DNA from: Planctomycetaceae bacterium
GTDB taxonomy: Bacteria; Planctomycetota; Planctomycetia; Pirellulales; Thermoguttaceae
Length of the DNA: 37,476 bases
NCBI GenBank assembly: GCA_021372005.1
Contig: JAJFVC010000098.1
Span: forward strand, 1-37,476
Reading direction: 5' to 3'
Shown here: positions 15,635 to 23,542 of the stretch, in pieces
Numbering within the stretch: position 1 is the first letter of the stretch
How the letters are laid out: each line of letters opens with the position of its first letter
Made by a program: the position numbers and the translations under genes
The notes under the pieces: generated by a model
What the model was told of the DNA's origin: nothing
What the model saw: only the letters and a program-made list of their open reading frames with translations
Databases searched by the model: none

Positions 15635-17200
15635 CTACGCGGCTCTTCGGGTCGGCGCGGCCTGAATCGCCCGTAAAACGACGATTCGCTGCCGACCCTG
15701 ATGTTCCACCAAGAGTTGCAACGCGGTGGAGGAGTCGTTGACAAGTTTTTCAAACTTCGTTTCGTCCGGAAAATCGCGGCCGGCCACTTGGTAAATTCGG
15801 TCGCCTGCGGATAACCCGACTCGGGCAGCAGGCGACCCCGGAACAACGCGCGTCAGAATGACTGCGCCGGGCTCGGCGTCGTCCACCCGCCAAAAAATGC
15901 CCCAACGCAACGGTTCGCCTTGAAGCGCAACGCTCCGTCGCAACGTGTCCTTTTCATGTGGACGTCGAACCACCGCGACGGCGGGACTCCGGGCGGCGGC
16001 CACCGCCCCGAAGAAATCGTCGTCGCTTCGGATCGCCTGATCGGCAAACCGCACGATCAGGTCGCCGGGACGAATTCCCGCTCGTTCGGCCGGCGAATCG
16101 TTTTGGACGGAGGCCACCAACACCCCGCCGGTCGCCGCCGCGTCCTCGACCCAACCGACGCCCAACCGATCAATCATTCCCGGCCTTTCGGTCACGATTT
16201 TTTTCTCGGTATCGGGGCTTTCGTAGCGGGCCGCCGCGCGATATTTGGGCGGCGACTCCGGACGGTCCGCCAATTCATAAAGCAATCCAAACAACAAGCG
16301 AGTCACCTGCTTCATGCCCGTCCGATTGATCCGTTGCGGCACGTCGCTGGGGCAATGGTAGTCCGAGTGCATGCCGGTGTGGACCATCAGCACCGGAATG
16401 TTCCGGTCGAAGAACGGATAATGATCGGCGTTGGGTTTCAAAAGCCAAGTGAAATCCAATTGCAGCCCGACGTCGTCGTTTTGCCCGCTCAACAAACGCC
16501 GCCATCCGTAGCCGGTCCGCGAACCGATCACCGTGAGCCGATCGTCGCGGAGCCGTCCGACCATATCGAGATTCACCGCCGCGACAATGCGATCGAGCGG
16601 CACGGTCGGGTGCGATATCCAATGTTTCGAGCCCAACATGCCCTTTTCTTCCGCGTCCCACGCCGCAAACAACACGGATCGCTTCGGCGGAGGCGAGAGC
16701 CGCGTGAACGCTTGGGCCAGCTCCAACACGGCCGAGGTTCCGCTGGCGTTGTCGTCGGCGCCGGGGTGCACGTAGCCGTAAGGCCCTAGGCCGAGCCCTC
16801 GGCCGCCGTAGCCGACGTGATCGTAGTGGGCCCCGACGACAATCACCTCGTTGCGCAGCTTCGGATCGCCGCCTTCGAGCATCGCCAGCACGTTGTGCAA
16901 ATTGGGAGCGAAAGCCTGTAAGAATTCGCCCGGATCGCCGGCGCCGCGCAAAGCAAGTTTCGCGTACTGGTCGGCCAGATAGTCGGCCGCCGCCCGACCG
17001 CCGCGCGTGCCCGCTTCACGGCCCTCCATGTCTGGATCGGCCAACTGTTCGACCTGATGGCCCAAATCCTCCGCGCGGATCGACTCGAGCGCCGCCTGAT
17101 AGGAAGAGTTTTTTTCGGCCGCAGGAAGAGGGGCAGCCCAACCAACGGCAACCCAAATCCAAGCAACCGCAGGCAGGACGAATCGGAGACGGGATCGCAT
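15635..17200 (-). CDS. Secreted M28-family zinc aminopeptidase with two PDZ domains
   Basis: An exported metallopeptidase of 521 residues. The ATG at 17198-17200 follows GGAGAGGA. Residues 1-28 are a signal peptide (FVLPAVAWIWVAVGWAAPLPAA). The M28 domain (about 35-330) shows the zinc ligands and catalytic residues of the family: AHYDHVGYG (His125), HPGADDNASGTSAV (Asp149), WDAEEKGMLGS (Glu184, Glu185), NLDMVGR (Asp212) and HSDYHCPSDV (final His). Two PDZ domains follow, around 345-420 (SPAERAGIRPGDLIVRFAD) and 440-500 (SPAARVGLSAGDRIYQVAG). Such PDZ modules usually recruit peptide C-termini. The substrate is unknown. It is separated from ilvC by a terminator and may have its own extended -10 promoter. 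Confidence 0.93.
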   Translation of the reverse strand: MRSRLRFVLPAVAWIWVAVGWAAPLPAAEKNSSYQAALESIRAEDLGHQVEQLADPDMEGREAGTRGGRAAADYLADQYAKLALRGAGDPGEFLQAFAPNLHNVLAMLEGGDPKLRNEVIVVGAHYDHVGYGGRGLGLGPYGYVHPGADDNASGTSAVLELAQAFTRLSPPPKRSVLFAAWDAEEKGMLGSKHWISHPTVPLDRIVAAVNLDMVGRLRDDRLTVIGSRTGYGWRRLLSGQNDDVGLQLDFTWLLKPNADHYPFFDRNIPVLMVHTGMHSDYHCPSDVPQRINRTGMKQVTRLLFGLLYELADRPESPPKYRAAARYESPDTEKKIVTERPGMIDRLGVGWVEDAAATGGVLVASVQNDSPAERAGIRPGDLIVRFADQAIRSDDDFFGAVAAARSPAVAVVRRPHEKDTLRRSVALQGEPLRWGIFWRVDDAEPGAVILTRVVPGSPAARVGLSAGDRIYQVAGRDFPDETKFEKLVNDSSTALQLLVEHQGRQRIVVLRAIQAAPTRRAA

Positions 17201-17220
17201 CGGCGGAATTCCTCTCCGAT

Positions 17221-17229
17221 AATATACCA
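17221..17229 (-). promoter_or_regulatory. Possible extended -10 promoter of the M28 peptidase gene
   Basis: On the minus strand TGGTATATT (TG at 17228-17229, -10 TATATT at 17221-17226) would start transcription near 17214, 14 bases before the ATG. No -35 element is clear, which is compatible with an extended -10 promoter. Confidence 0.35.
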
Positions 17230-17270
17230 CGCGACAATGCAGGACGCGAAAAACACACAAAATCCCGCCT

Positions 17271-17312
17271 AAAAAGCCAAAAGCCGCGAAGCGACCGAAC
17301 GCCTCACGGCTT
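17271..17312 (-). terminator. Rho-independent terminator of ilvNC
   Basis: Reading the minus strand, AAGCCGTGAGGCG (17312-17300) pairs with CGCTTCGCGGCTT (17293-17281) over 13 positions, including G-T pairs, around the loop TTCGGT. It is followed by TTGGCTTTTT. It lies 30 bases past the ilvC stop and separates ilvC from the peptidase gene on the same strand. Confidence 0.8.
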
Positions 17313-17342
17313 CTGGATAAATCTCGACGAATTTTCGAGAAC

Positions 17343-18347
17343 TCAGACTTCCTTGGCGTTGATCCAGGACATGAGTTTTCGGAGCATGCGGCCGACCGCC
17401 TCGACCGGATGGGCGCGTTCTTGACGACGCATGGCCTTGAATGCCGGGGCGCCGACGCGGTTTTCGAGCAGCCACTCGCGGGCGAACTGCCCGTTCTGGA
17501 TTTCGGTCAAGATGCGCTTCATCTCGGCCTTGGTCTCGTCGGTGACGAGCCGCGGCCCGCGGCTGTAGTCGCCGTATTCCGCGGTGTTCGAGATGCTGTA
17601 ACGCATGTAGTTCAAACCGCCCTGATAAATCAGATCGACGATCAGCTTGACCTCATGGACGCACTCGAAATAGGCCATCTCGGGCTGATAGCCGGCCTCG
17701 ACCAGCGTCTCGAATCCGGCCTTGATCAACGCGCTCAGGCCGCCGCACAAGACGACTTGCTCGCCGAACAGGTCGGTCTCGGTTTCCTCGGCGAACGTAG
17801 TTTCGATCACGCCGGCTCGCGTGCCGCCGATGCCCTTTGCGTAGGCCAAACCGATCTTCAAGGCGTCCGGCCCGGCGCCTTCACCCAAGGCGATCAAGCA
17901 TGGCACGCCAGCCCCGCGAACGTATTCCGCGCGGACCAGGTGGCCGGGGCCCTTCGGAGCGACCAAAATGGTCGACACGCCCTTCGGCAAATCAAACTGC
18001 CCGAAATGCACGTTGAAGCCGTGCGAACAAACCAGCACGTTGCCCGGCGACAAATTGTCTTTGATGTGGGCCCGGAAGACCTCGCCCTGAATTTCGTCGG
18101 GCAGCAGAATCGTCACGATGTCGGCCTTCTTGGTCGCTTCGTCGACGCTGATCGGCTTGAAGCCGTCCTTGACGGCCTGCTCGTAGTTGGCCGTGCCGGG
18201 CAGCTCGGCCACGATCACGTTGCAGCCGCTGTCGCGCAGGTTTTGGGCGTGCCCATGTCCCTGCGAACCATAACCCAAAATGGCAATCGTCTTGCCCTTC
18301 AGCAGAGAAATGTCGGCGTCTTTGTCGTAATAAATTTTGGCAGGCAT
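17343..18347 (-). CDS. ilvC: Ketol-acid reductoisomerase (class I)
   Basis: IlvC converts acetolactate or acetohydroxybutyrate to the dihydroxy acids of valine, leucine and isoleucine synthesis using NADPH and Mg2+. The 334-residue product is the short class I form. It has the nucleotide-binding motif [15 protein letters not shown] (residues 23-37), the loop [37 protein letters not shown], and the metal-binding [13 protein letters not shown] and [14 protein letters not shown] segments with the expected Asp and Glu residues. It follows ilvN on the same strand with a 77-base gap, so the two probably share the promoter at 18943-18971 and end at the terminator at 17271-17312. The large acetolactate synthase subunit (ilvB) is not in the window. 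Confidence 0.98.
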   Translation of the reverse strand: MPAKIYYDKDADISLLKGKTIAILGYGSQGHGHAQNLRDSGCNVIVAELPGTANYEQAVKDGFKPISVDEATKKADIVTILLPDEIQGEVFRAHIKDNLSPGNVLVCSHGFNVHFGQFDLPKGVSTILVAPKGPGHLVRAEYVRGAGVPCLIALGEGAGPDALKIGLAYAKGIGGTRAGVIETTFAEETETDLFGEQVVLCGGLSALIKAGFETLVEAGYQPEMAYFECVHEVKLIVDLIYQGGLNYMRYSISNTAEYGDYSRGPRLVTDETKAEMKRILTEIQNGQFAREWLLENRVGAPAFKAMRRQERAHPVEAVGRMLRKLMSWINAKEV

Positions 18348-18424
18348 AACAGTTCCTATTCGTTGATGACCGGCGGCGAATCCTTGGTGGCCGGGCGGGG
18401 GCGTTCGTCCGGGCCGGCCGCAAG

Positions 18425-18913
18425 TTACTCGCCGCTATTTCTTCCCCGCACCATCGCAATGCGTCCGGTGCGAACCAATTCGATAATCCCAAACGGGCGC
18501 ATCATTTCGATGAAGGCCTCGATCTTTCGCTCCTGACCGGAGATCTCGATCATGACCATCTCGGGCGCGACGTCCACGATCCGGCCCCGAAAAATCTCGG
18601 CCAGCTCGCAAACCTCGCTTCGAGACCCTTGAGCGGTCGACACCTTGATCAGCATCAGATCGCGCTCCACATGATCCGCCGACCCGACGTCTTCCACCTG
18701 CACGACCGTGACAATCTTCTCAAGCTGCTTGCGAACCTGATCCAGCACATTGTCGTCGCCGACAACCACAAAAGTCATCCGCGACAAGTGGGGAGTCTCG
18801 GTCTCCCCCACCGCAAGGCTGTCGATGTTGTACCCGCGAGAAGCCAGCATTCCCGAAATGTGCGAAAGCACGCCGGGCACGTTTTGGACCAACGCGGACA
18901 ACACGTGACGCAT
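18425..18913 (-). CDS. ilvN: Acetolactate synthase small (regulatory) subunit
   Basis: This subunit binds the catalytic IlvB subunit, raises its activity and gives feedback inhibition by valine. The 162-residue product has the length of IlvH-type subunits. An N-terminal ACT domain (residues 1-75) shows [20 protein letters not shown] with the Gly and Asn residues used for effector binding, then [11 protein letters not shown] and RMTFVV. The second domain carries RDLMLIKV and [21 protein letters not shown]. The ATG at 18913 has GGAGG five bases upstream. It is the first gene of the ilvN-ilvC unit. The symbol ilvH is equally used. Confidence 0.96.
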   Translation of the reverse strand: MRHVLSALVQNVPGVLSHISGMLASRGYNIDSLAVGETETPHLSRMTFVVVGDDNVLDQVRKQLEKIVTVVQVEDVGSADHVERDLMLIKVSTAQGSRSEVCELAEIFRGRIVDVAPEMVMIEISGQERKIEAFIEMMRPFGIIELVRTGRIAMVRGRNSGE

Positions 18914-18942
18914 GATCGCCTCCGAAAATGAGCGAAACCGTT

Positions 18943-18971
18943 ATGATACCCCCCGCAAGTTGATTGGACAA
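18943..18971 (-). promoter_or_regulatory. Predicted sigma-70 promoter of ilvNC
   Basis: The -35 TTGTCC (18966-18971) and -10 TATCAT (18943-18948) are separated by 17 bases on the minus strand. Transcription would start near 18936, about 23 bases before the ilvN ATG, leaving no room for a leader-peptide attenuator. Confidence 0.65.
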
Positions 18972-19058
18972 GGGGCCATCGACGGCGGTTCGGACGGCGT
19001 CCGCCGTGAACGCCAGTTTCGCTCAGACACCGGAGCCCCACGGCTGGGAGCCATTGCG

Positions 19059-19087
19059 TTGTGTGACGCCAGGATTGGTGTTAAAAT
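19059..19087 (+). promoter_or_regulatory. Predicted sigma-70 promoter of the alkaline phosphatase gene
   Basis: The -35 TTGTGT (19059-19064) and -10 TAAAAT (19082-19087) are 17 bases apart. The predicted start is near 19094, 24 bases before the ATG. I could not make out a clear Pho box upstream. Confidence 0.55.
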
Positions 19088-19117
19088 ACAGCCCCCCCCT
19101 CAAAGGATCCCACCGTC

Positions 19118-20533
19118 ATGCCACGGCGATTTTTCTTAGGCGCGAGTCTGTTGGTCGCGGTGTTTTCGGTTTGCTCGTCCGCGTGGGCCGCCAAAAATGT
19201 CATTTTAATGATCGCCGACGGCGGCGGTTACAACCAATGGCTGGCCGCAAGTCTGTATCAAGGCCGCGTCGGCCGCCAGGTGTACGACCAGCCCGGCTGG
19301 GTCCATTGGTCCGCTTGCACCTATCCCCTGAATCTCTTTTTTCGTCCGACCGGCAACCGCCAGCAACTTCCGTTTTTGGTCTACAGTCCGGCCAAGGCCT
19401 GGGACGCCACGGTCCAAGAAACGTCAGGACGCTTTGCCGGCTATGTCTACTTGACCACGACCTACACCGATTCGGCCGCCGCCGCCACGGCGCTGGCCAC
19501 CGGTCGAAAAACTTACAACCACGCCATCAACTGGTCGAATGAAGGCCATCCGTTCCTGGGCCAGACGATCGCCGAAATCGCCAAGGCGCGGGGCAAATCG
19601 GTCGGCGTGATCACCTCGGTGCCATGGAGCCACGCCACGCCCGCCGGGTTGGGCGGCGCTCACAACATCAGCCGCAACCATTACTCCGAGATCGCCCGAG
19701 AAATGCTCGGGGCGACGTGGCTGGACGTCCTGATGGGCGCCGGCAATCCCGATTTTGACGACAACGGAAAACCGCTCGCCGCCAACGAACCGCACGACTA
19801 CAAGTATGTCGGCGGCCAAGAAACTTGGACCGCGTTGAAGTCCGGCAAACTTCCGTGGAAACTGATCGAAAAGAAATCCGAGTTCGAGGCGCTCGCCGCG
19901 GGCCCGACGCCGGCCAAGGTGGTTGGCACCGCGCAGGTCGGTTCCACCTTGCAAGAAAAGCGCGGCCGCACCGGAACCCATGCGCCTTGCGAACCGTTCA
20001 TCGATCCGAAAAACGCGAACGTGCCCTCGTTGGCCACCATGGCCCGGGCGGCGATCAACTGCTTGGACGACAACCCCAAGGGGTTTTATTTGATGATCGA
20101 GGGCGGCGCGGTCGACTGGGCCAATCACGCTAACGAGCCCGATCGGTTGATCGAGGAGCAAATCGATTTCGTCCAGGCGATTGAGGCCGTTGCGGCATGG
20201 ATCGAGTCGCACGGCGGTTGGGACCAAACCCTGCTGATCTTGACGGCCGATCACGAGAGCGGTTTGCTGTGGGGCCCCGATTCCAACGAGGTCGCCTTTC
20301 AGCCGTTGAAAGACCGCGGGCCCGGCCGCCTGCCCGGCCTGCGATACAATTCGCACGGACACGCCAACAGCCTGGTGCCCGTCTACGCGCGCGGGCCCGG
20401 CCGCCAGCGTTTCGCCGCGTTCGCCCGCGACAAGGATGAAAAGGCCGCCGCCCAGTGGGGCGTTTCCGGTCAATACCTCGACAACACCAATATCTTTCAG
20501 GTGATGCGAGCCGAAGTCGACGCCGACCAATAA
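19118..20533 (+). CDS. Secreted alkaline phosphatase (PhoA family)
   Basis: An exported phosphomonoesterase, 471 residues. Residues 1-24 are a signal peptide (FLGASLLVAVFSVCSSAWA). The metal and active-site motifs are present: VILMIADGGG (Asp34), TDSAAAATALATGRKTYN with the nucleophile Ser119, IEGGAVDWANHANEPDRLIE (Asp and two His ligands), ILTADHESG (Asp-His pair) and SHGHANSLVPVYARGPG (last His). In E. coli PhoA the first motif is DGMG; here DGGG. Its role is probably release of phosphate from organic esters outside the cytoplasm. It is divergent from ilvN and its stop lies only six bases before the stop of the convergent HPr gene. Confidence 0.94.
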   Translation: MPRRFFLGASLLVAVFSVCSSAWAAKNVILMIADGGGYNQWLAASLYQGRVGRQVYDQPGWVHWSACTYPLNLFFRPTGNRQQLPFLVYSPAKAWDATVQETSGRFAGYVYLTTTYTDSAAAATALATGRKTYNHAINWSNEGHPFLGQTIAEIAKARGKSVGVITSVPWSHATPAGLGGAHNISRNHYSEIAREMLGATWLDVLMGAGNPDFDDNGKPLAANEPHDYKYVGGQETWTALKSGKLPWKLIEKKSEFEALAAGPTPAKVVGTAQVGSTLQEKRGRTGTHAPCEPFIDPKNANVPSLATMARAAINCLDDNPKGFYLMIEGGAVDWANHANEPDRLIEEQIDFVQAIEAVAAWIESHGGWDQTLLILTADHESGLLWGPDSNEVAFQPLKDRGPGRLPGLRYNSHGHANSLVPVYARGPGRQRFAAFARDKDEKAAAQWGVSGQYLDNTNIFQVMRAEVDADQ

Positions 20534-20539
20534 CAGGCG

Positions 20540-20830
20540 TCAGTCCGCCTCGCCGCAGAGCCCGAACTGTTCGGTGAACATTTTGACCAGTTCGTCGAGC
20601 ACTTGCTCGGCATCGGGCCCGGTTGCGGTGAACGTCAGCTCCGTGCCGGGCGTGGCCCCCAGGCTCAACAACTGCAAGATGTCGCCGGCGTCGATCCGCT
20701 GGCGCTCCGTCCGCACCTCCACCTTCGACTGGCTGCGACGAACCGCCTGCGCGACGGCCAGACTGGGCCGGGCGTGCAATCCCGAAGAGTTCAACACCTT
20801 GACGGTTCGCGTCGCCGACGCGTGCGACAT
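20540..20830 (-). CDS. HPr-family phosphocarrier protein
   Basis: A small cytoplasmic phosphocarrier of the PTS or a PTS-like regulatory chain. The ATG at 20828-20830 gives 96 residues. The phosphorylated His is His19 in SSGLHARPSLAVAQ, with the conserved Arg21-Pro22. The segment that in Gram-positive HPr carries regulatory Ser46 (usually KSIMGVMSLG) reads GDILQLLSLGATPGTELT here, with Asp50 at the Ser position. An HPr kinase/phosphorylase could not phosphorylate that position, and the Asp may act as a built-in phosphate mimic. No EI or EII gene is nearby. It lies 14 bases after the corA-like gene on the same strand, so the two are probably co-transcribed. Many upstream codons are open in this frame, but they overlap corA. 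Confidence 0.92.
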   Translation of the reverse strand: MSHASATRTVKVLNSSGLHARPSLAVAQAVRRSQSKVEVRTERQRIDAGDILQLLSLGATPGTELTFTATGPDAEQVLDELVKMFTEQFGLCGEAD

Positions 20831-20844
20831 AGGATTCACCCTCG

Positions 20845-21756
20845 TTACCACTTTCTCAACCAGCCCATGACCCACACGGACATCGCCGAGACCGCCGCCA
20901 GCACTAGCACGATCCAAAACGTCCAGGGATGGTCCATGCCCGGAAACTTGACGTTCATCGAAAAGATGCTCACGACCAGCGACGGCAGCATTACGCCCAG
21001 CGTAATGAGGGTGAGCGTTTTCATTAGCCAATTCAAATTGTTGTTGACGATCGACGCCCGGGCGTCCATCATGCTCGCCAAAATGTTCGAGTAGATTTCG
21101 GCCTGCTCGTAGCATTGCGTGTTTTCGATGGCCATGTCGTCGAGATACTCGACGTTCTCGGGCGTGAAACCGAGTTTCGCCAGATTGTTCCTCAGCCGCT
21201 CGATCAGCTTGCCGTTGCTGTTGATCGCGTTCAGATAATACACCAGGCTCTTTTCCAGGCTGAACAGATTCAACAGGTACTTGTTTTGCATCGACGTGTT
21301 GATCTGGTCCTCCAACGAATCGGAAACCGCGTTGATCACCCGCAAGTGTTCGAGAAAATGGGCGATCGAATGGTCGACGAGCTTCAACACCATGTCTCGC
21401 AGCGAGACGATTTTTGAGAATCGCTTGCCCTGGAATAACAGACCGTCTTCCGACGCCACGATCACCAGCCGATCGGCGAATAAAAACAACCCGACCGACG
21501 TCACCCCGAACACGAAGGCGTCGGCGCTGGAATAGTTGCGAGGCCGCTTCAAGATGATGGCCACGTGGTCCGGCTCGAACTCCAGCCGGGCCAGCTCGTC
21601 CGGGTCCAACGACGACGCCAACGTATGCTCGTCGATCCTCATTGCGTCGATCAAAAACCGCCGCTCCGACTCGTCCGGGCTCACATACAAGAAGATGTTT
21701 CCCGTCGCGGTGTCCGACACGATTCGGCCGTCCGTCAATCGCCATCGTTCCAGCAT
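20845..21756 (-). CDS. CorA-family divalent cation transporter
   Basis: A pentameric inner-membrane channel for Mg2+ or related ions. The 303-residue product has a soluble N-terminal funnel domain (about 1-240) containing the long helical region from VLKLVDHSIAHFLEHL to MMDARASIVNNNLNWLMK. Two C-terminal membrane helices follow: LTLITLGVMLPSLVVSIFSM and TFWIVLVLAAVSAMSVWVMG. The signature after the first helix, normally YGMN, reads FSMN, so the Gly of the selectivity motif is Ser. This occurs in divergent CorA relatives, and some such members export ions or carry Zn2+ rather than Mg2+. It is divergent from mgtE (275 bases between) and probably co-transcribed with the HPr gene. Confidence 0.9.
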   Translation of the reverse strand: MLERWRLTDGRIVSDTATGNIFLYVSPDESERRFLIDAMRIDEHTLASSLDPDELARLEFEPDHVAIILKRPRNYSSADAFVFGVTSVGLFLFADRLVIVASEDGLLFQGKRFSKIVSLRDMVLKLVDHSIAHFLEHLRVINAVSDSLEDQINTSMQNKYLLNLFSLEKSLVYYLNAINSNGKLIERLRNNLAKLGFTPENVEYLDDMAIENTQCYEQAEIYSNILASMMDARASIVNNNLNWLMKTLTLITLGVMLPSLVVSIFSMNVKFPGMDHPWTFWIVLVLAAVSAMSVWVMGWLRKW

Positions 21757-21961
21757 GGGTATACCCCGAACAGGTGGAATCGGTCGTTTTCAAGCGTCGG
21801 GGCCATCGGTTGCACGTTGCCGATCTCGTCCCTCGCTCTTCATCCAAGGCTCCAACATACAACACATTCGCCTGCAAAGTAATACGAGAGGGCTCTGGTT
21901 TTACGACAATCGACCGTTTACCGCGTCGAACCCGCGTCTCCAGCTTTGGGGTTTCACCCCC

Positions 21962-21989
21962 TGTGGACTAATCGGCGGTGGCGTATAAT
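21962..21989 (+). promoter_or_regulatory. Predicted sigma-70 promoter of mgtE
   Basis: A perfect -10 TATAAT at 21984-21989 is preceded 16 bases upstream by TGTGGA (21962-21967), a weak -35. The predicted start is near 21996, giving a 36-base leader, too short for an M-box or mgtA-type Mg2+ riboswitch. It also rules out the GTG at 21978 as the mgtE start. Confidence 0.6.
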
Positions 21990-22031
21990 GACTGGCTTCG
22001 CAAAAATGTGCCACGGTTTGGAGTCTCGACC

Positions 22032-23396
22032 ATGATCAACCCGCTTGTATTGCCCGAGCTGCGAGAATTGCTGCACGACGAGGATTCCGCCACGCTCTCA
22101 GAGATTCTGGCGGATCTGCTGCCGGCCAGCATCGCGGAGCTGAGCGAAGGGCTGTCGGTCGAAGAGACTTGGCAGCTTCTGGACCACACCTCGATCGAAC
22201 GGCAAGCCGAGATCTTTTCGTTCTATTCGATCCCCAAGCAGGTCGAGATGGTCCAGGGCGTCGGGATCGAACGGATGTCGAAGCTGTTGGAGATCATGGC
22301 GCCGGACGACCGGGTCGACCTGCTCAAACAGCTCGATCCTGAGGTGGTCGAAGATCTGATGCCGCTGGTGACCAAGGCCGAACGGCAGGACATCCGGATG
22401 TTGCTGTCGTGTCCCGAAGGCAGCGCCGGCTCGGTGATGACGACCGAATACGCGACGGTTCCGCCCGACGCGACCGTCGAGCACGCCATCGCCCTGGTGC
22501 GGCAGCAGGCCCCCTCGCGCGAAACGATTTATTCGATCTACGTCCTGGACGACAAGCGACACCTGATCGGGTTTCTCTCGTTGCGCGATCTGATCCTCGC
22601 CAAGTCGACGGCCCATGTACGCGACATCATGCGTCAAGACGTTGTTTCCGTCCGCGTCGACGTGGACCGCGAGGTGGCCGCCCAGGAACTGGCCCAATAC
22701 GACTTCCTCGCCATCCCCGTCGTCGACGATCAGAACCGTCTAGTGGGCATCATCACCAGCGACGACGTGATCGACGTCATGCAACAGGAAGCCACGGAAG
22801 ACGCGTTGTTGATGGGCGGTGTCAGCGCGATGGAAGAGAACTATCTGGACGTGAGCTTCTTCACGGTCTGGCGTCGCCGGGCCGTGTGGCTTTCAGCCCT
22901 TTTTCTGGCCGAGCTGTTCACGTTCACGGCGATGTCGTCGTTTTCGAAGGCCATCGAGGCGATTGTGGCATTGAGCTTCTTTGTGCCGCTGTGCATTTCG
23001 ACCGGCGGCAATTCCGGCTCGCAAGCCGCGACGCTCATCACCCGAGCCTTGGCCCTGGGCCACGTCACCATCCGCGACTTTTGGCGCGTCCTGCGGCACG
23101 AACTGTTGATGGGCCTCGCCTTGGGCGTGACGCTCGCCTGCATCGCGTTTGTCCGTGTGACGCTGACGCCGCATTCGATGCTGGGCAACGCCAACCGCTT
23201 TATGCTTTCGTTTGTGATCGCCCAAACCGTGGCGATCATCTGCCTCTGGGGCACGCTGGTCGGCTCGCTGTTGCCGATCGGCTTCAAGCGGATCGGCATC
23301 GACCCGGGCTACGCCTCCAGCCCGTTCGTAGCCACGTTCGTCGACGTGACCGGCATCGTCATCTATTTTTCGATCGCCAAGGTCTTTTTGTTATAG
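22032..23396 (+). CDS. mgtE: Magnesium transporter MgtE
   Basis: A dimeric Mg2+ channel gated by cytoplasmic Mg2+. The ATG at 22032 gives 454 residues with GGAG upstream. The N-terminal superhelical domain (about 1-130) contains ATLSEILADLLPASIAELSE. Two CBS domains follow (about 132-255), starting GSAGSVMTTEYATVPPDATV and ending VVDDQNRLVGIITSDDVIDV; these carry the acidic Mg2+-sensing surface. Five membrane helices (about 278-454) include the pore region PLCISTGGNSGSQAATLITR, with the conserved GGNxGSQ signature, and the acidic residue in the last part (FVATFVDVTGIVIYF). Length and order are typical. It is divergent from the corA-like gene, so two Mg2+-type transporters sit side by side. 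Confidence 0.96.
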   Translation: MINPLVLPELRELLHDEDSATLSEILADLLPASIAELSEGLSVEETWQLLDHTSIERQAEIFSFYSIPKQVEMVQGVGIERMSKLLEIMAPDDRVDLLKQLDPEVVEDLMPLVTKAERQDIRMLLSCPEGSAGSVMTTEYATVPPDATVEHAIALVRQQAPSRETIYSIYVLDDKRHLIGFLSLRDLILAKSTAHVRDIMRQDVVSVRVDVDREVAAQELAQYDFLAIPVVDDQNRLVGIITSDDVIDVMQQEATEDALLMGGVSAMEENYLDVSFFTVWRRRAVWLSALFLAELFTFTAMSSFSKAIEAIVALSFFVPLCISTGGNSGSQAATLITRALALGHVTIRDFWRVLRHELLMGLALGVTLACIAFVRVTLTPHSMLGNANRFMLSFVIAQTVAIICLWGTLVGSLLPIGFKRIGIDPGYASSPFVATFVDVTGIVIYFSIAKVFLL

Positions 23397-23463
23397 CAAC
23401 AAGCGACGGGGCGGCACGGCGCGTGGATTGACGTTTTGGTTGGTTGTGGATAGAAGAGGAACG

Positions 23464-23533
23464 TAGCACCATTCGGCGACGGATGGACGAATGTGAGGAA
23501 AAAGAACCGTTGCTTTTAGGAATGACGGTGCTA
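23464..23533. repeat. Imperfect inverted repeat between convergent mgtE and cdsA
   Basis: TAGCACC-ATTC (23464-23474) faces GAAT-GAC-GGTGCTA (23520-23533): eleven paired positions with a three-base bulge around a 45-base loop. The loop itself holds CATTCG/CGAATG. It fills the gap between two converging genes and could act as a two-way transcription barrier. Confidence 0.45.
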
Positions 23534-23542
23534 TGGCTGTCT

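Noticed and set aside
22000..22013. Sigma-54-like element on the minus strand between mgtE and the corA-like gene
   Set aside because: TGGCAC and TGC are present, but GG and GC are nine bases apart instead of ten, and the site is about 240 bases from the corA start.
21757..22031. Possible Mg2+ riboswitch before mgtE or the corA-like gene
   Set aside because: The predicted mgtE leader is only 36 bases, and I could not find M-box-like conserved segments on either strand.
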